This document shows positions 7,724-19,926 of a stretch of 60,171 bases of DNA, in pieces. The number at the start of each line of letters is the position of its first letter. Position 1 is the stretch's first letter. The notes under the pieces were generated by a model, which searched no databases, was not told the DNA's origin, and saw only the letters and a program-made list of their open reading frames with translations. A program made the position numbers and the translations under genes. The DNA comes from Burkholderiales bacterium (GTDB taxonomy: Bacteria; Pseudomonadota; Gammaproteobacteria; Burkholderiales; Burkholderiaceae_C), in the NCBI GenBank assembly GCA_947451035.1, contig CANFXR010000005.1, positions 1-60,171 of the forward strand, written 5' to 3'.

Positions 7724-8200
7724 CTATGCCGCGGTCCAGTGGTCGAAGGCGGCCGCCTGACCGTGGCACATCCCGCAGGCATCGATCAGGTTCCAGACAA
7801 CCGCCCGTTCGATGCGAAAGCGCTTGCCGCTCGACGAGATCCTGATGCCGGCGTAGTCGCTGATGAAGCCGTCACGGCCCACGCGGTCGAGCACCCGGGA
7901 CCGCTCCTCGCGCAAAAGCGGTTCGGCGGACAGGCGTGAGGGCATCTGCACAAACGCCGCCCATTCCATTTCGAACAAGTCCAGCGCTTGGCGGTTGCCG
8001 TAAAAGAACACTGGATCAGATTCAGTGCCGTGCGCCACGATCACCGTGCGAGCTTTCCACAGTGCCGCGCGCAGATCGCCGGAGGGCACCACCAGCGCAC
8101 GCCCGGTGAGCCTCAAGTGACTGTCGGCGATCAGCGCAAGCCGTTCGTCGCTCACCGCGCCCGCATCGGGTTGGGCGACCCGCTGCTCGCTCACGCTCAC
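7724..8200 (-). CDS. MEKHLA-domain protein
   Basis: A 158-residue soluble protein matching the PAS-like MEKHLA domain: FFYGNRQALDLFEMEW, then MPSRLSAEP, RER, YAGIRISSSGKRFRI and AVVWNLID. MEKHLA domains occur alone in bacteria and at the C-terminus of plant HD-ZIP III proteins; the bacterial role is not settled. The GTG at 8200 overlaps the TGA of the upstream response regulator (GTGA), so the two are very likely translationally coupled. The pairing suggests the PAS-like protein works with, or is a signal input to, the LuxR-type regulator. The CGMCHG near the C-terminus contains a CxxCH-like string but with no signal peptide, so haem attachment is not proposed. Confidence 0.8.
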   Translation of the reverse strand: MSVSEQRVAQPDAGAVSDERLALIADSHLRLTGRALVVPSGDLRAALWKARTVIVAHGTESDPVFFYGNRQALDLFEMEWAAFVQMPSRLSAEPLLREERSRVLDRVGRDGFISDYAGIRISSSGKRFRIERAVVWNLIDACGMCHGQAAAFDHWTAA

Positions 8201-8835
8201 TGAGTCGGACCGCTGGCGCGAACCGATGCGCTCAATTTCTTGCAGACTGCGCTGATGTGCTCGTTGACGCCCGTCCACCGGATCTTCATCAGGTTGGCGA
8301 TTTCCTTGACCGTGAAGCCTTTGCTCAGATGCGTGAGCACGTCGGTCTCGGTCGAGGTCAAGACCCCGGGGTCTTGAGCGTCCTGCCGGAAGTGAGCCAG
8401 CATGCGCCGGGCGAGGGCGGGCGACAGCGGGGGTTTGCCGCGCACGATCTTTTGCAGGGTTTCGATCAGGACCTCGAAGCGGTCTTCCTTCAGGAGGTAT
8501 CCATCGGCGCCTTGCATCAGGGCCGGAAACAGATGCTCATCATCGGCGTAAAGCGTGGTGACGATCTTGCGCGACGGGTGGTTCGAGACCTCGGACAGCA
8601 ACTTCAGAGCGTTGCCTTCCGGCAGATCCAGGTCGATGAGCATGATGTCGAAGCGCTGTGCCGGCTGAGCTTGAACTGCGCTGGCAGCCGCAGCGTCACC
8701 CACCACGGCTAAAGCCGACTCCAGATCATCGGCCCTGGCGATGTTCAAGTCGTCGCTGAAACTTTCGCGAACCACGCGCTCCATGAATGCCATGGCTTGC
8801 GGGTTTTCTTCGACGATCAAGACATTGACGGACAT
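8197..8835 (-). CDS. LuxR/NarL-type response regulator
   Basis: A 212-residue two-domain regulator. The receiver domain has the phosphoacceptor aspartate in MLIDLDLPEGNAL and the conserved lysine in GADGYLLKED. The C-terminal HTH_LuxR domain runs through LTSTETDVLTHLSKGFTVKEI to the recognition helix region VNEHISAVCKKL. The ATG at 8835 gives the canonical N-terminus MSVNVLIVEENP; an upstream ATG at 8970 would add 45 unlike residues. No histidine kinase is adjacent; instead the gene is coupled to the MEKHLA-domain gene, which overlaps it by four bases. It is divergent from surE, with about 115 bp between the starts. Confidence 0.9.
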   Translation of the reverse strand: MSVNVLIVEENPQAMAFMERVVRESFSDDLNIARADDLESALAVVGDAAAASAVQAQPAQRFDIMLIDLDLPEGNALKLLSEVSNHPSRKIVTTLYADDEHLFPALMQGADGYLLKEDRFEVLIETLQKIVRGKPPLSPALARRMLAHFRQDAQDPGVLTSTETDVLTHLSKGFTVKEIANLMKIRWTGVNEHISAVCKKLSASVRASGPTQ

Positions 8836-8950
8836 GGCCAGCAGTTGATCCCAGGTGATGCTAAATGCTAGCAGGATGGACCTGATGAGAGGGACACGAC
8901 GGGCGGTCTTTCGGGTCGCTGGCCAAGCCCCGACTCCTACAATCGTCTCA

Positions 8951-9709
8951 ATGCGAATCTTGATTGCCAACGACGACGGTTATCTGGCGCCCGGGCTCGC
9001 GGCCCTGGTGCGTGCCTGTGAGGGTCTGGGACACATCGACGTGATCGCCCCCGAGCAAAACGCCAGCGGCACATCCAACTCGCTGACGCTGACGCGGCCG
9101 CTGTCGGCCTATGTGGCGGCCAACGGTTTTCACTACCTGAACGGCACCCCGTCCGACTGCGTTCACGTGGCGCTGACGGGGCTGTTTCTCGAGCGCCCCG
9201 ATCTGGTGATCTCCGGCATCAATCAGGGCGCGAACATGGGCGATGACACCTTGTATTCGGGCACTGTGGCCGCGGCGATGGAGGGCTTCTTGTTCGGGAT
9301 TCCATCGATCGCCTTCTCGCAGGCCGACAAGGGTTGGGGTCACCTCGACGCGGCGGCGCGAGTGGCGCGGCAGGTGATCGACCGGGTGTTGATCGAGCCG
9401 CCGTCGACGCGGCCGTTCTTGCTAAATGTCAACATCCCCAACCGCGCTGATGCAGACCGGATTCCTGTGCAGATCACCCGCTTGGGTCGTCGCCACGCCA
9501 GTGAGCCGGTGATCCGCCAGACCAGCCCGCGCGGTGACACGATGTACTGGATCGGCCCTTCCGGCGACGCACGCGAGGCCGGCGAAGGCACCGATTTCCA
9601 CGCGGTGGCCCAGGGCTGCGTTTCGATCACGCCGTTGCAGGTGGACCTGACCGATCACGCATCGCTGCCGGGTTTTCGGACCTGGCTGAGCACGGGCGCC
9701 AAGCCGTGA
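8951..9709 (+). CDS. surE: 5'/3'-nucleotidase SurE
   Basis: A 252-residue survival protein SurE, a metal-dependent nucleotidase and exopolyphosphatase acting on nucleoside monophosphates. The N-terminal metal site ILIANDDG is followed by [12 protein letters not shown] and [22 protein letters not shown], all diagnostic. The ATG at 8951 gives the standard family N-terminus and length. It heads surE-pcm-nlpD, overlapping pcm by four bases (GTGA), a stationary-phase maintenance cluster widely conserved in Proteobacteria. Confidence 0.97.
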   Translation: MRILIANDDGYLAPGLAALVRACEGLGHIDVIAPEQNASGTSNSLTLTRPLSAYVAANGFHYLNGTPSDCVHVALTGLFLERPDLVISGINQGANMGDDTLYSGTVAAAMEGFLFGIPSIAFSQADKGWGHLDAAARVARQVIDRVLIEPPSTRPFLLNVNIPNRADADRIPVQITRLGRRHASEPVIRQTSPRGDTMYWIGPSGDAREAGEGTDFHAVAQGCVSITPLQVDLTDHASLPGFRTWLSTGAKP

Positions 9710-10572
9710 GCGCAACGACCCCGCGTGGCGGCAAGTTCCCGCTGCGACTGGACCAGATGACTCGGCCACCCAAAAAACTGGTCAGCGCCCCGGGCGAACC
9801 TCAGGCGCAGGGACCGGCCGGCACGCCATTCAATCCGGCGACGCCAGCGTCCGCCACGGCCCGCCGATCGGGCGGCGCCACCCCGGCTGCGGCGGGGCGC
9901 TCGACGGGTCTCGGGATGGACTCCGAGGGCGTGCGCCGAAGCATGGTCGAGCGCTTGCGTGCCTCCGGCCCCCTCGACGCCCGCGTGCTGGATGCCATTG
10001 CAGCGGTGCCGCGGCACCTGTTCGTGGACGCCGCGCTGGTCACTCAGGCCTACGAAGACACCAGTCTGCCGATAGGCCACGGCCAGACGATTTCGAAGCC
10101 GTCCGTGGTCACACGCATGATCGGCGTGCTGATGGATGGCGTCACGGCGCGCGCGGCCGGGCACCTCGGCAAGGTGCTCGAAGTCGGCACCGGCTGTGGC
10201 TATCAGGCCGCCGTGTTGTGCCGTCTGTCGCGGCATGTGGTGTCGGTCGAGCGCATCAAGGGCCTGCATGACAAGGCGCGCGAACTGGTCGCACCCCTGC
10301 GCATGGACCACCTGCGGCTGGTCTACGGCGACGGGATGCTGGGGCACCCGCCGAATGCGCCCTACGACAGCATCATCGCTGCGGCCTGCGGTTCCGATGT
10401 GCCCGAGGCCTGGCTGGAGCAACTGGCCGTGGGCGGGCGCTTGATCTCGCCGGTGCTCGACGCTGCAAACAAGCAGCGCCTGGTCGTCGTCGACCGTCTC
10501 GAAGCGGGTGGTTTCCAGCGCACCGAGTACGAGGCTGTGCAGTTCGTCCCCCTAAAATCTGGTTCGATTTGA
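9706..10572 (+). CDS. pcm: Protein-L-isoaspartate O-methyltransferase
   Basis: A 288-residue protein that would repair isoaspartyl residues in aged proteins using S-adenosylmethionine. The catalytic domain starts near residue 69 ([15 protein letters not shown]). It contains [11 protein letters not shown], the SAM motif [13 protein letters not shown] and a C-terminal LISPV segment. The GTG at 9706 overlaps the surE stop. The first 65 or so residues are a proline/alanine-rich extension absent from enterobacterial Pcm, perhaps a disordered tail or a sign that translation starts later, at the ATG of MDSEG. The coupling to surE favours the GTG start. Confidence 0.94.
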   Translation: MSATTPRGGKFPLRLDQMTRPPKKLVSAPGEPQAQGPAGTPFNPATPASATARRSGGATPAAAGRSTGLGMDSEGVRRSMVERLRASGPLDARVLDAIAAVPRHLFVDAALVTQAYEDTSLPIGHGQTISKPSVVTRMIGVLMDGVTARAAGHLGKVLEVGTGCGYQAAVLCRLSRHVVSVERIKGLHDKARELVAPLRMDHLRLVYGDGMLGHPPNAPYDSIIAAACGSDVPEAWLEQLAVGGRLISPVLDAANKQRLVVVDRLEAGGFQRTEYEAVQFVPLKSGSI

Positions 10573-10589
10573 GCGAGGTGGCGGCCCGG

Positions 10590-11477
10590 ATGAGAACGAT
10601 GAACGAGGTTCGGCGGTGCGCGGCGGGTCTCCTGTGCGCTGTGATGTCCGGCTTGTTTGTGGTCGGTTGCTCGTCAACCCATCACCGTGCGCCTGTCGAA
10701 GACCGGCGAGCGCCAGCCAAGTCCACCAGTCCGTCGGCTGCCGACTCCAGGCGCGAGGTTCAATCTGCCGCGCCTGCCGGTACCGACAACGCGGGCAAGC
10801 CCGGTTACTACACCGTCAGGCCGCAAGACACGCTGGTGCGAATCGCGCTCGACAACGGCCAGAACTGGAAGGATCTGGCGCGCTGGAACGGGCTCGAGAA
10901 CCCCAACCTCATCGAGGTTGGGCAGGTGCTGCGGGTGGCGCCTCCGGGTGTGGATCCGTCGTTGCCGGGCACCCGCGCGGTCACTGTGGCCAAAGCCGAG
11001 ACCCGCCCGCTCGAGTCGAAGCCGGCTGCCGCACCCGCGGGCGGTTCAGCCGCAGCCTCAACCAGTGCTTCGGCTGCCAGCGCCCCGCCGGTTGCGGTTG
11101 GGGGCGATGACGCCGTCAACTGGCTGTGGCCGGCCAACGGCCCGGTGACCACCGGCTTCGATGAAATCAAGAGCAAGGGTCTGGCCATCGCAGGCAAGGC
11201 CGGCGACCCCGTCATGGCGGCTGCCGATGGGCGGGTCGTCTACGCCGGTTCCGGCTTGCGCGGCTACGGCAACCTGGTGATCGTCAAGCACAACAGCACC
11301 TACCTCACCGCCTACGCGCACAACCAGGTGTTGCTGGTGAAAGAGGATCAGGCGGTCAGGCGCGGTCAGAAGATCGCCGAGATGGGATCCACCGATTCCG
11401 AGTCGGTGCAGCTGCACTTCGAGATCCGTCGCCAAGGCAAACCCATCGACCCTGCGAAGTTGCTGCCCCCGCGCTGA
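10590..11477 (+). CDS. nlpD: NlpD-like lipoprotein, LysM plus M23 (LytM) domain
   Basis: A 295-residue outer-membrane lipoprotein expected to activate cell-wall amidases during division. A lipoprotein signal ends in the lipobox LFVVGC near residue 25. A Ser/Pro-rich linker leads to a LysM domain (YYTVRPQDTLVRIALDNGQNW) near residues 70-115. A second low-complexity linker precedes the C-terminal peptidase M23 fold (GKAGDPVMAAADGRVVYAG and VQLHFEIRRQGKPIDP). The usual HxH zinc ligands of active M23 enzymes are partly missing, as in NlpD/EnvC-type activators. The ATG at 10590 or 10599 is possible. Downstream comes rlmD, not rpoS. Confidence 0.92.
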   Translation: MRTMNEVRRCAAGLLCAVMSGLFVVGCSSTHHRAPVEDRRAPAKSTSPSAADSRREVQSAAPAGTDNAGKPGYYTVRPQDTLVRIALDNGQNWKDLARWNGLENPNLIEVGQVLRVAPPGVDPSLPGTRAVTVAKAETRPLESKPAAAPAGGSAAASTSASAASAPPVAVGGDDAVNWLWPANGPVTTGFDEIKSKGLAIAGKAGDPVMAAADGRVVYAGSGLRGYGNLVIVKHNSTYLTAYAHNQVLLVKEDQAVRRGQKIAEMGSTDSESVQLHFEIRRQGKPIDPAKLLPPR

Positions 11478-11541
11478 TGCGGCGGGGCGACCCTGCGGTT
11501 CGTGATTTTGGGCGGCCCGGCAGCCTCGAGATAATCGCAAG

Positions 11542-12891
11542 ATGACAGCAAGTACCGAATGGCTGAGCGTCGAATCCCTCGACCTCGAGGGGCAGGGCGT
11601 GGCCCACAACGCCGAGGGCAAGGTCGTGTTCATCGAGGGCGCGCTGCCCGGTGAACAGGTCCAGGTCAGCGTCTTTCGCCGCAAGAATCAGTGGGAGCAG
11701 GCCACCATCACGGCGATGCGCCGTGAGAGTTCGCAACGCGTCACCCCGCGCTGCCGGCATTTCGGCACCTGCGGGGGCTGCAAGATGCAGCATCTGCATG
11801 CCAGCGCCCAACTGGCGACCAAGCAGCGCGCGCTCGAGGATGGCCTGTGGCACCTGGGCAAGGTCAAGCCCGAGCAGGTGCTCAGGCCGATCGAAGGCCC
11901 GGCCTGGGGCTACCGCTATCGCGCGCGGCTGTCGGTGCGAGTCGTGGCCAAGAAGGGCAAGGTGCTGGTGGGCTTCCACGAGCGAAAGTCAAGCTACGTG
12001 GCCGACATGAGCAGTTGCGAGGTGCTCCCGCCGCACCTGAGCGCGCTGTTGCCACGCCTGGCCGATCTGATTGGCAGCATGGATCACCCGGATCGCCTGC
12101 CGCAGATCGAAGTGGCGGTGGGCGATGCGGTCGTGGCGCTGGTGTTGCGCCACCTCGAGCCGTTGACGGCTGCCGATTTGCAGCGCCTGCATGACTTTTC
12201 CACTCGGCATTCGGTGCAGTGGTGGCTGCAGCCGCACAACCCCGCATCGGTACACCCGCTCGACGCGCAGGACTCGGAGCTGTCGTACAGCCTGCCCGAG
12301 TTCGGCATCACGATGCGGTTCAGGCCGACCGACTTCACACAGGTCAATCACCAGATCAATCGCGCGCTGGTGGCCCGTGCGATTCGCCTGCTCGACCCCC
12401 AGCCGGGTGAGCGCGTGATCGACTGGTTTTGCGGCCTGGGCAACTTCACCTTGCCGATCGCCACGCTGGCGCGCGAGGTGCTTGGCATCGAGGGAAGCGA
12501 GCCTTTGGTGGCGCGCTCGCGCGAGAACGCGGCGTTCAACGGGCTGGCCGCCAAGACACGCTTCGTGGCCAGCAACCTGTTTGAAATCGACGCTCGCGGG
12601 TTGGCAGCGCTCGGTGCTGCCAGCAAGTGGTTGATCGATCCGCCGCGCGAGGGTGCTTTCGCGTTGGTCAAGGCCCTGGTTGACGTGACCGCAAATCCCG
12701 CTGGTGCACCGGGCTACAAACCGCCCGAGCGCATCGTCTACGTGAGCTGCAATCCGGCCACGCTGGCCCGGGATGCGGGGTTGCTGGTGCACCAGGCCGG
12801 TTACATGCTGGCTGCGGCCGGGGCTGTCAACATGTTCCCGCACACGGCGCATGTGGAGAGCATCGCGGTGTTCGAACGGGCCGAGCCCTGA
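11542..12891 (+). CDS. rlmD: 23S rRNA (uracil-1939-C5)-methyltransferase
   Basis: A 449-residue RlmD (RumA) enzyme making m5U1939 in 23S rRNA. It has an N-terminal TRAM domain ([27 protein letters not shown]). The [4Fe-4S] cysteines lie in [15 protein letters not shown], with a fourth in SSCEVLP. The SAM-binding motif is [14 protein letters not shown], and the catalytic cysteine and flanking residues are in [13 protein letters not shown]. The ATG at 11542 gives the usual length. It follows nlpD by 64 bp and ends at a strong bidirectional hairpin shared with the convergent yccA-like gene. Confidence 0.96.
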   Translation: MTASTEWLSVESLDLEGQGVAHNAEGKVVFIEGALPGEQVQVSVFRRKNQWEQATITAMRRESSQRVTPRCRHFGTCGGCKMQHLHASAQLATKQRALEDGLWHLGKVKPEQVLRPIEGPAWGYRYRARLSVRVVAKKGKVLVGFHERKSSYVADMSSCEVLPPHLSALLPRLADLIGSMDHPDRLPQIEVAVGDAVVALVLRHLEPLTAADLQRLHDFSTRHSVQWWLQPHNPASVHPLDAQDSELSYSLPEFGITMRFRPTDFTQVNHQINRALVARAIRLLDPQPGERVIDWFCGLGNFTLPIATLAREVLGIEGSEPLVARSRENAAFNGLAAKTRFVASNLFEIDARGLAALGAASKWLIDPPREGAFALVKALVDVTANPAGAPGYKPPERIVYVSCNPATLARDAGLLVHQAGYMLAAAGAVNMFPHTAHVESIAVFERAEP

Positions 12892-12908
12892 ATCTGCGCT
12901 TGAAATGA

Positions 12909-12932
12909 AAACGGGGCCCACAGGCCCCGTTT
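12909..12932. terminator. Bidirectional intrinsic terminator
   Basis: AAACGGGGCC (12909-12918) and GGCCCCGTTT (12923-12932) form a perfect 10-bp stem with a CACA loop between the convergent rlmD and BI-1 genes. A residues on the left give a U-rich tail on the minus strand. Confidence 0.85.
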
Positions 12933-12956
12933 GAACGCTCACCGGTGATCGATGGG

Positions 12957-13652
12957 TCAGTCGTCCCCAGCGGTCATCCCGAAGATCGCGAGCAGCGACT
13001 GGAACACGTTGTACAGGCTCAGGTATACGCTGAGCGTGGCGGTGATGTAGTTGGTTTCCTCGCCGTCCTTGACCCGCTTGAGGTCATACAGGATGAACGC
13101 CGAGAAGATGCCGATGGCCAGCACCGACAGCGTGATCATCAGCGCGCTCGACTGGATGAAGACGTTCGCGATGCCCGCGACCAGCAGCATGATCATGCCG
13201 ATGAACAGGAACTTGCCCATCGAGCCCAGATCGCGCTTGATGATCGAAGACATCGTTGCCATGCCCAGGAAGATCGCGCCCGTCCCGGCGAACGACATCA
13301 TGATCAGGCTGGCCCCGTTGGAAAGGCCCAGTACGGCCCCGACCAGGCGCGACAGCATCAACCCCATGAAGAAGGTGAAGCCCAGCAGCACCGGAACGCC
13401 GGCCGCAGAGTTCTTGGTCTTTTCGATGGCGTACATGAACCCGAACGCGCCGGCCATGAAAACCACCAGACCCATCATGGGCGACAGCGCCCTGGTCAGG
13501 CCCGTCGTGACGCCGATCCAGGCCCCCAGAACCGTGGGCACCATCGACAGCGCCAGCAGCCAGTAGGTGTTGCGCAAGACGCGATTGCGCTGTTCCACCG
13601 AAGAGACGGCGCCGGAATACATGTAAGGGGTTGAACGCATACCTTCACTCAT
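12957..13652 (-). CDS. Bax inhibitor-1/YccA family membrane protein
   Basis: A 231-residue protein with seven hydrophobic helices and the family's closing acidic pattern (LSVYLSLYNVFQSLLAIFGM). BI-1 proteins are inner-membrane proteins with proposed calcium-leak activity; enterobacterial YccA is a substrate and modulator of the FtsH protease, and ftsH lies 7 kb away. The ATG at 13652 has GGAGG five to six bases upstream (minus strand), so it is preferred over one four codons earlier. It is monocistronic and convergent with rlmD. Confidence 0.92.
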   Translation of the reverse strand: MSEGMRSTPYMYSGAVSSVEQRNRVLRNTYWLLALSMVPTVLGAWIGVTTGLTRALSPMMGLVVFMAGAFGFMYAIEKTKNSAAGVPVLLGFTFFMGLMLSRLVGAVLGLSNGASLIMMSFAGTGAIFLGMATMSSIIKRDLGSMGKFLFIGMIMLLVAGIANVFIQSSALMITLSVLAIGIFSAFILYDLKRVKDGEETNYITATLSVYLSLYNVFQSLLAIFGMTAGDD

Positions 13653-13894
13653 GGTGACCTCCAAGGGGACATAACGACTTCGTGTGACCCGAAGGGATCA
13701 TTCTAGTTCCCTACCGTTCGAGTCAGGTATCGATGCGGTGGCTAGGCTGATCGGATGCTGGCGTCTCGCACCAGAGCGCGACGCGACGCCATTTGACAGG
13801 CCTCAGCGCGCGGTCTCGACTTACAATGAGCGACTCATCTGAGCATCCCCCGCCCCCAGAGAAACCCTTACAGTTTCCCACCGGATTCGAACTT

Positions 13895-13908
13895 GCAGCT
13901 TGCGCTGC
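13895..13908 (+). other. Small hairpin in the carA leader
   Basis: GCAGC-TTGC-GCTGC in the untranslated region about 35 bases before the carA start. It may contribute to leader structure; no known riboswitch can be matched by eye. Confidence 0.3.
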
Positions 13909-13941
13909 GGGGCAGAACTGGGTGCATCAACGGAGTTTTCC

Positions 13942-15115
13942 TTGCTGCCCGTCTTGCCCCCCGCAATCCTCGTACTCGCAGACGGCTCCCGCTTCATCGG
14001 CACTTCCATCGGCTCACCGGGCCAGACCGTTGGTGAGGTGGTGTTCAACACCTCGCTGACCGGTTACCAGGAAATCCTGACCGATCCGAGCTACTGCCGC
14101 CAGATCGTCACGCTGACCTATCCGCACATCGGAAGTTATGGCGTCAATCCGGAAGACGTTGAATCCGATCGGATTCACGCGGCCGGCTTGATCATCCGTG
14201 ACCTTCCCCTGCGGGCGTCCAATTTTCGAATGACCGAGACGCTGGCGCAGTACCTCCAGCGCGAGGGCACCGTGGCGATTGCCGACATCGACACGCGCCG
14301 CCTCACCCGCCTGTTGCGCAGCACCGGTGCGCAAAACGGTTGCATCCTGTCTTTGGGTGTAGGCAAAAGCATCGGCGAGTCGCATTTCGACGCGGCCCTG
14401 GGCGCTGCACGTGCGGCTCCCAGCATGACCGGTCTCGATCTGGCCAAGGTGGTGAGCAACCCCAGCAGCCATGTCTGGACCGAGACCGAATGGGCGCTCG
14501 GTGAGGGCTATGGCAGCCTGGGCGATGCAAAGTTCCATGTGGTCGCCTATGACTTTGGCGTCAAGCGCAACATCTTGCGCATGCTGGCCAGCCGCGGCTG
14601 CAAGGTCACGGTGGTCCCGGCCCAGACCTCGGCCCAGGACGTTCTCGCTCTGCGACCGGACGGCATCTTCTTGAGCAACGGCCCTGGCGATCCGCAGCCT
14701 TGCACTTACGCGATAGACGCCACGCGCCACCTGATCGAGACCGGCATTCCGATGTTCGGCATCTGCCTGGGTCACCAGATCCTGGCGCTGGCCTCCGGAG
14801 CCAAGACCTTCAAGATGAAATTCGGGCACCACGGTGCCAATCACCCGGTCAAGGACCTTGATACAGGCCGGGTGAGCATCACCAGCCAGAACCACGGCTT
14901 TGCCGTTGACGAGAGTACTTTGCCGAACAACCTGAGACCGACACACGTGAGTTTGTTTGACGGCACCTTGCAAGGCCTGGCGCGCACCGACCGCCCCGCG
15001 TTCTGTTTCCAGGGCCACCCCGAGGCGTCGCCCGGGCCGCACGACATCGGCTACCTGTTCGACCGCTTCATTGGTTTGATGCAAACGCCCCGCGCGGCGT
15101 CGATCGGAGACGCAA

Positions 15116-15123
<8 letters not shown>
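13942..15123 (+). CDS. carA: Carbamoyl-phosphate synthase, small (glutaminase) subunit
   Basis: A 393-residue glutamine amidotransferase subunit that feeds ammonia to CarB for arginine and pyrimidine synthesis. The N-terminal CPSase small domain includes [18 protein letters not shown]. The class I glutaminase domain has the nucleophile cysteine in [12 protein letters not shown] and the His/Glu pair in [12 protein letters not shown] place the start at TTG 13942, which has GGAG six bases upstream and matches the usual N-terminus ([13 protein letters not shown]); the ATG 14 codons upstream lacks a ribosome-binding site. It overlaps carB by eight bases (ATGCCTAA). Confidence 0.96.
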
Positions 15124-18382
<3,259 letters not shown>

Positions 18383-18413
18383 ACTGATCTCACGACATAG
18401 ATTTTGACTTTCG

Positions 18414-18449
18414 GCCGCCGCTGGATCTTCCGGCGGCGGCTTCATTTTT
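18414..18449 (+). terminator. Intrinsic terminator after carB
   Basis: GCCGCCG (18414-18420) pairs with CGGCGGC (18431-18437) around a 10-base loop, followed by TTCATTTTT. It lies between carB and greA and would separate their transcription. Confidence 0.75.
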
Positions 18450-18465
18450 GCCCTGGATATTCATC

Positions 18466-18942
18466 ATGCAGACCATTCCCCTCACCAAGCGCGGCGCCGA
18501 AAAACTCAAGGAAGAACTTCAGCGTTTGAAGACGGTCGAGCGACATTCCGTGATCCAGGCCATCGCCGAGGCTCGCGCCCAGGGCGACCTGTCCGAGAAC
18601 GCCGAATACGAGGCCGCGAAGGACAAGCAAGGCTTCATCGAGGGGCGAATTCTCGAAATCGAAAGCAAGTTGGCCGCGGCCAAGATCATCGACCCGTCGA
18701 CCCTGGACGCCGAAGGCCTGGTGGTGTTCGGATCCACCGTCGATCTGGAGGACGAGAGCAGCGGTGCCAGCGTGACCTACCAGATCGTGGGTGACGACGA
18801 GGCTGACCTCAAGCTGAGCCTGGTTTCCATCAGCTCACCCATCGCGCGTGCTTTGATCGGCAAGCAAGTGGGTGATATCGCCGAGGTGCACGCGCCCGGC
18901 GGAGTCAAGAGCTATGAGGTGATGGCGGTTCGTTACTGCTGA
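18466..18942 (+). CDS. greA: Transcription elongation factor GreA
   Basis: A 158-residue protein, the exact family length, that rescues backtracked RNA polymerase by stimulating transcript cleavage. The N-terminal coiled coil carries the tip acidic residues in [16 protein letters not shown]. The C-terminal FKBP-like domain includes [11 protein letters not shown] and [11 protein letters not shown]. The ATG at 18466 gives the standard [14 protein letters not shown] start. The gene order carA-carB-greA is common in Proteobacteria. Confidence 0.97.
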   Translation: MQTIPLTKRGAEKLKEELQRLKTVERHSVIQAIAEARAQGDLSENAEYEAAKDKQGFIEGRILEIESKLAAAKIIDPSTLDAEGLVVFGSTVDLEDESSGASVTYQIVGDDEADLKLSLVSISSPIARALIGKQVGDIAEVHAPGGVKSYEVMAVRYC

Positions 18943-18957
18943 TTCGGCGCCACCTTC

Positions 18958-19386
18958 ATGCTGCAACGTGTCGCCACCTGCCTGGCCGGACTTTGGTGCG
19001 GCGTGCTCATCGGTGTGGGGTTGATCGGTGCACCGGCCGGGTTTGCGGTTGCGCCGTCTGAAATCGCTGGTCGCAGTGCGGCCAGGATGTTTGCCATCGA
19101 GGCTCATGCCAGTTTGGCTGTGGCCGTGGTGTTGTTGATCGTGCTGCGCCAGATCGGCGCGAGGCGCGCTCAGCCTCCGGGCATCGACGCGAACGTGCTG
19201 CTGGTTCTGGGCAGCCTGTTTTTCACGATCACCGGTTACTTCGTGCTGCACCCGATGATGGCGGCCGCGAGGGCCGGCGAGGGCGTCCTGTCGTTCGGCG
19301 CGCTGCACGGTTTGTCAGCAGCGTTCTTCGCATTGAAAGCCGCAGTGGTGCTCGCCCTGGCCTGGCGCCTGACGTCGTCGGGCTGA
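18958..19386 (+). CDS. DUF4149-family membrane protein
   Basis: A 142-residue protein with four hydrophobic helices (residues about 5-28, 44-63, 76-96 and 112-135). The pattern [31 protein letters not shown] and LHGLSAAFFALKAAVVLALAW matches the DUF4149 family often found beside greA in Betaproteobacteria. Function unknown. It starts 15 bp after greA and is probably co-transcribed. Confidence 0.85.
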   Translation: MLQRVATCLAGLWCGVLIGVGLIGAPAGFAVAPSEIAGRSAARMFAIEAHASLAVAVVLLIVLRQIGARRAQPPGIDANVLLVLGSLFFTITGYFVLHPMMAAARAGEGVLSFGALHGLSAAFFALKAAVVLALAWRLTSSG

Positions 19387-19432
19387 ACTCAGTCGAGCAT
19401 GTCTGCCACAGCGGCAGACGATCCCGTTGGTG

Positions 19433-19906
19433 TCAATCCACGGCCTTGCGTTTCACGCTGACCACGCGCTTGCGGGCTCGTTTGATCTCGCCGCCCGCAG
19501 CCAGTCGCTCGTTGCCCAGCACCCTGATCTTCTTGACCTGAGGCCGATGGTTGCCGCTCTTCGAGAACTTCAGAAGCTTCACGACCTTGGGGCCGGGCTT
19601 GCGATCTTCACGCTCGACCTTCTCCTTGGGGGGGACGGGCCGCCACAGCACCAGCAACTTCCCGATGTGCTGGATGGGTGCTGCGCTGAGTTGGTCGGAC
19701 AGTGTCGTCAGCATGAGTTCGCGTGAGGCGCGTTCATCCGAAAAAACCCGGACCTTGATCAACCCGTGCGCGTTGAGCGCAGCGTCGGTTTCGCGGATCA
19801 CGGCAGGCGTGAGCCCGTCTCCGCCGATCAGTACCACAGGATCGAGGTGATGAGCCTCGGAGCGCTTTTCTTTCCGCTGGTGGGAAGTGAGGGAGATGGC
19901 TGGCAT
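19433..19906 (-). CDS. yhbY: YhbY/CRS1-domain RNA-binding protein
   Basis: A 157-residue protein whose first 95 residues form a CRM (CRS1-YhbY) domain, with the RNA-binding loop as GGDGLTPAV in place of the classical GNKG. E. coli YhbY associates with pre-50S particles. The last 60 residues are an unusually long, lysine/arginine-rich tail not present in the roughly 97-residue E. coli protein; a disordered basic RNA-binding tail is likely. Start ATG 19906. It is divergent from rlmE with only 20 bp between the genes, so their promoters must overlap. Confidence 0.93.
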   Translation of the reverse strand: MPAISLTSHQRKEKRSEAHHLDPVVLIGGDGLTPAVIRETDAALNAHGLIKVRVFSDERASRELMLTTLSDQLSAAPIQHIGKLLVLWRPVPPKEKVEREDRKPGPKVVKLLKFSKSGNHRPQVKKIRVLGNERLAAGGEIKRARKRVVSVKRKAVD

Positions 19907-19926
19907 CCCTCCATTATCGTTGCAGC

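Noticed and set aside
8000-8200. CxxCH haem-binding motif in the MEKHLA protein
   Set aside because: The protein has no signal peptide, so cytochrome c-type maturation is not expected; the motif (CGMCHG near 7760) is probably coincidental.
13793-13827. TTGACA and TACAAT upstream of carA as a promoter
   Set aside because: The spacing between the hexamers is 23 bp, too long for sigma70; no better -35 is properly placed.
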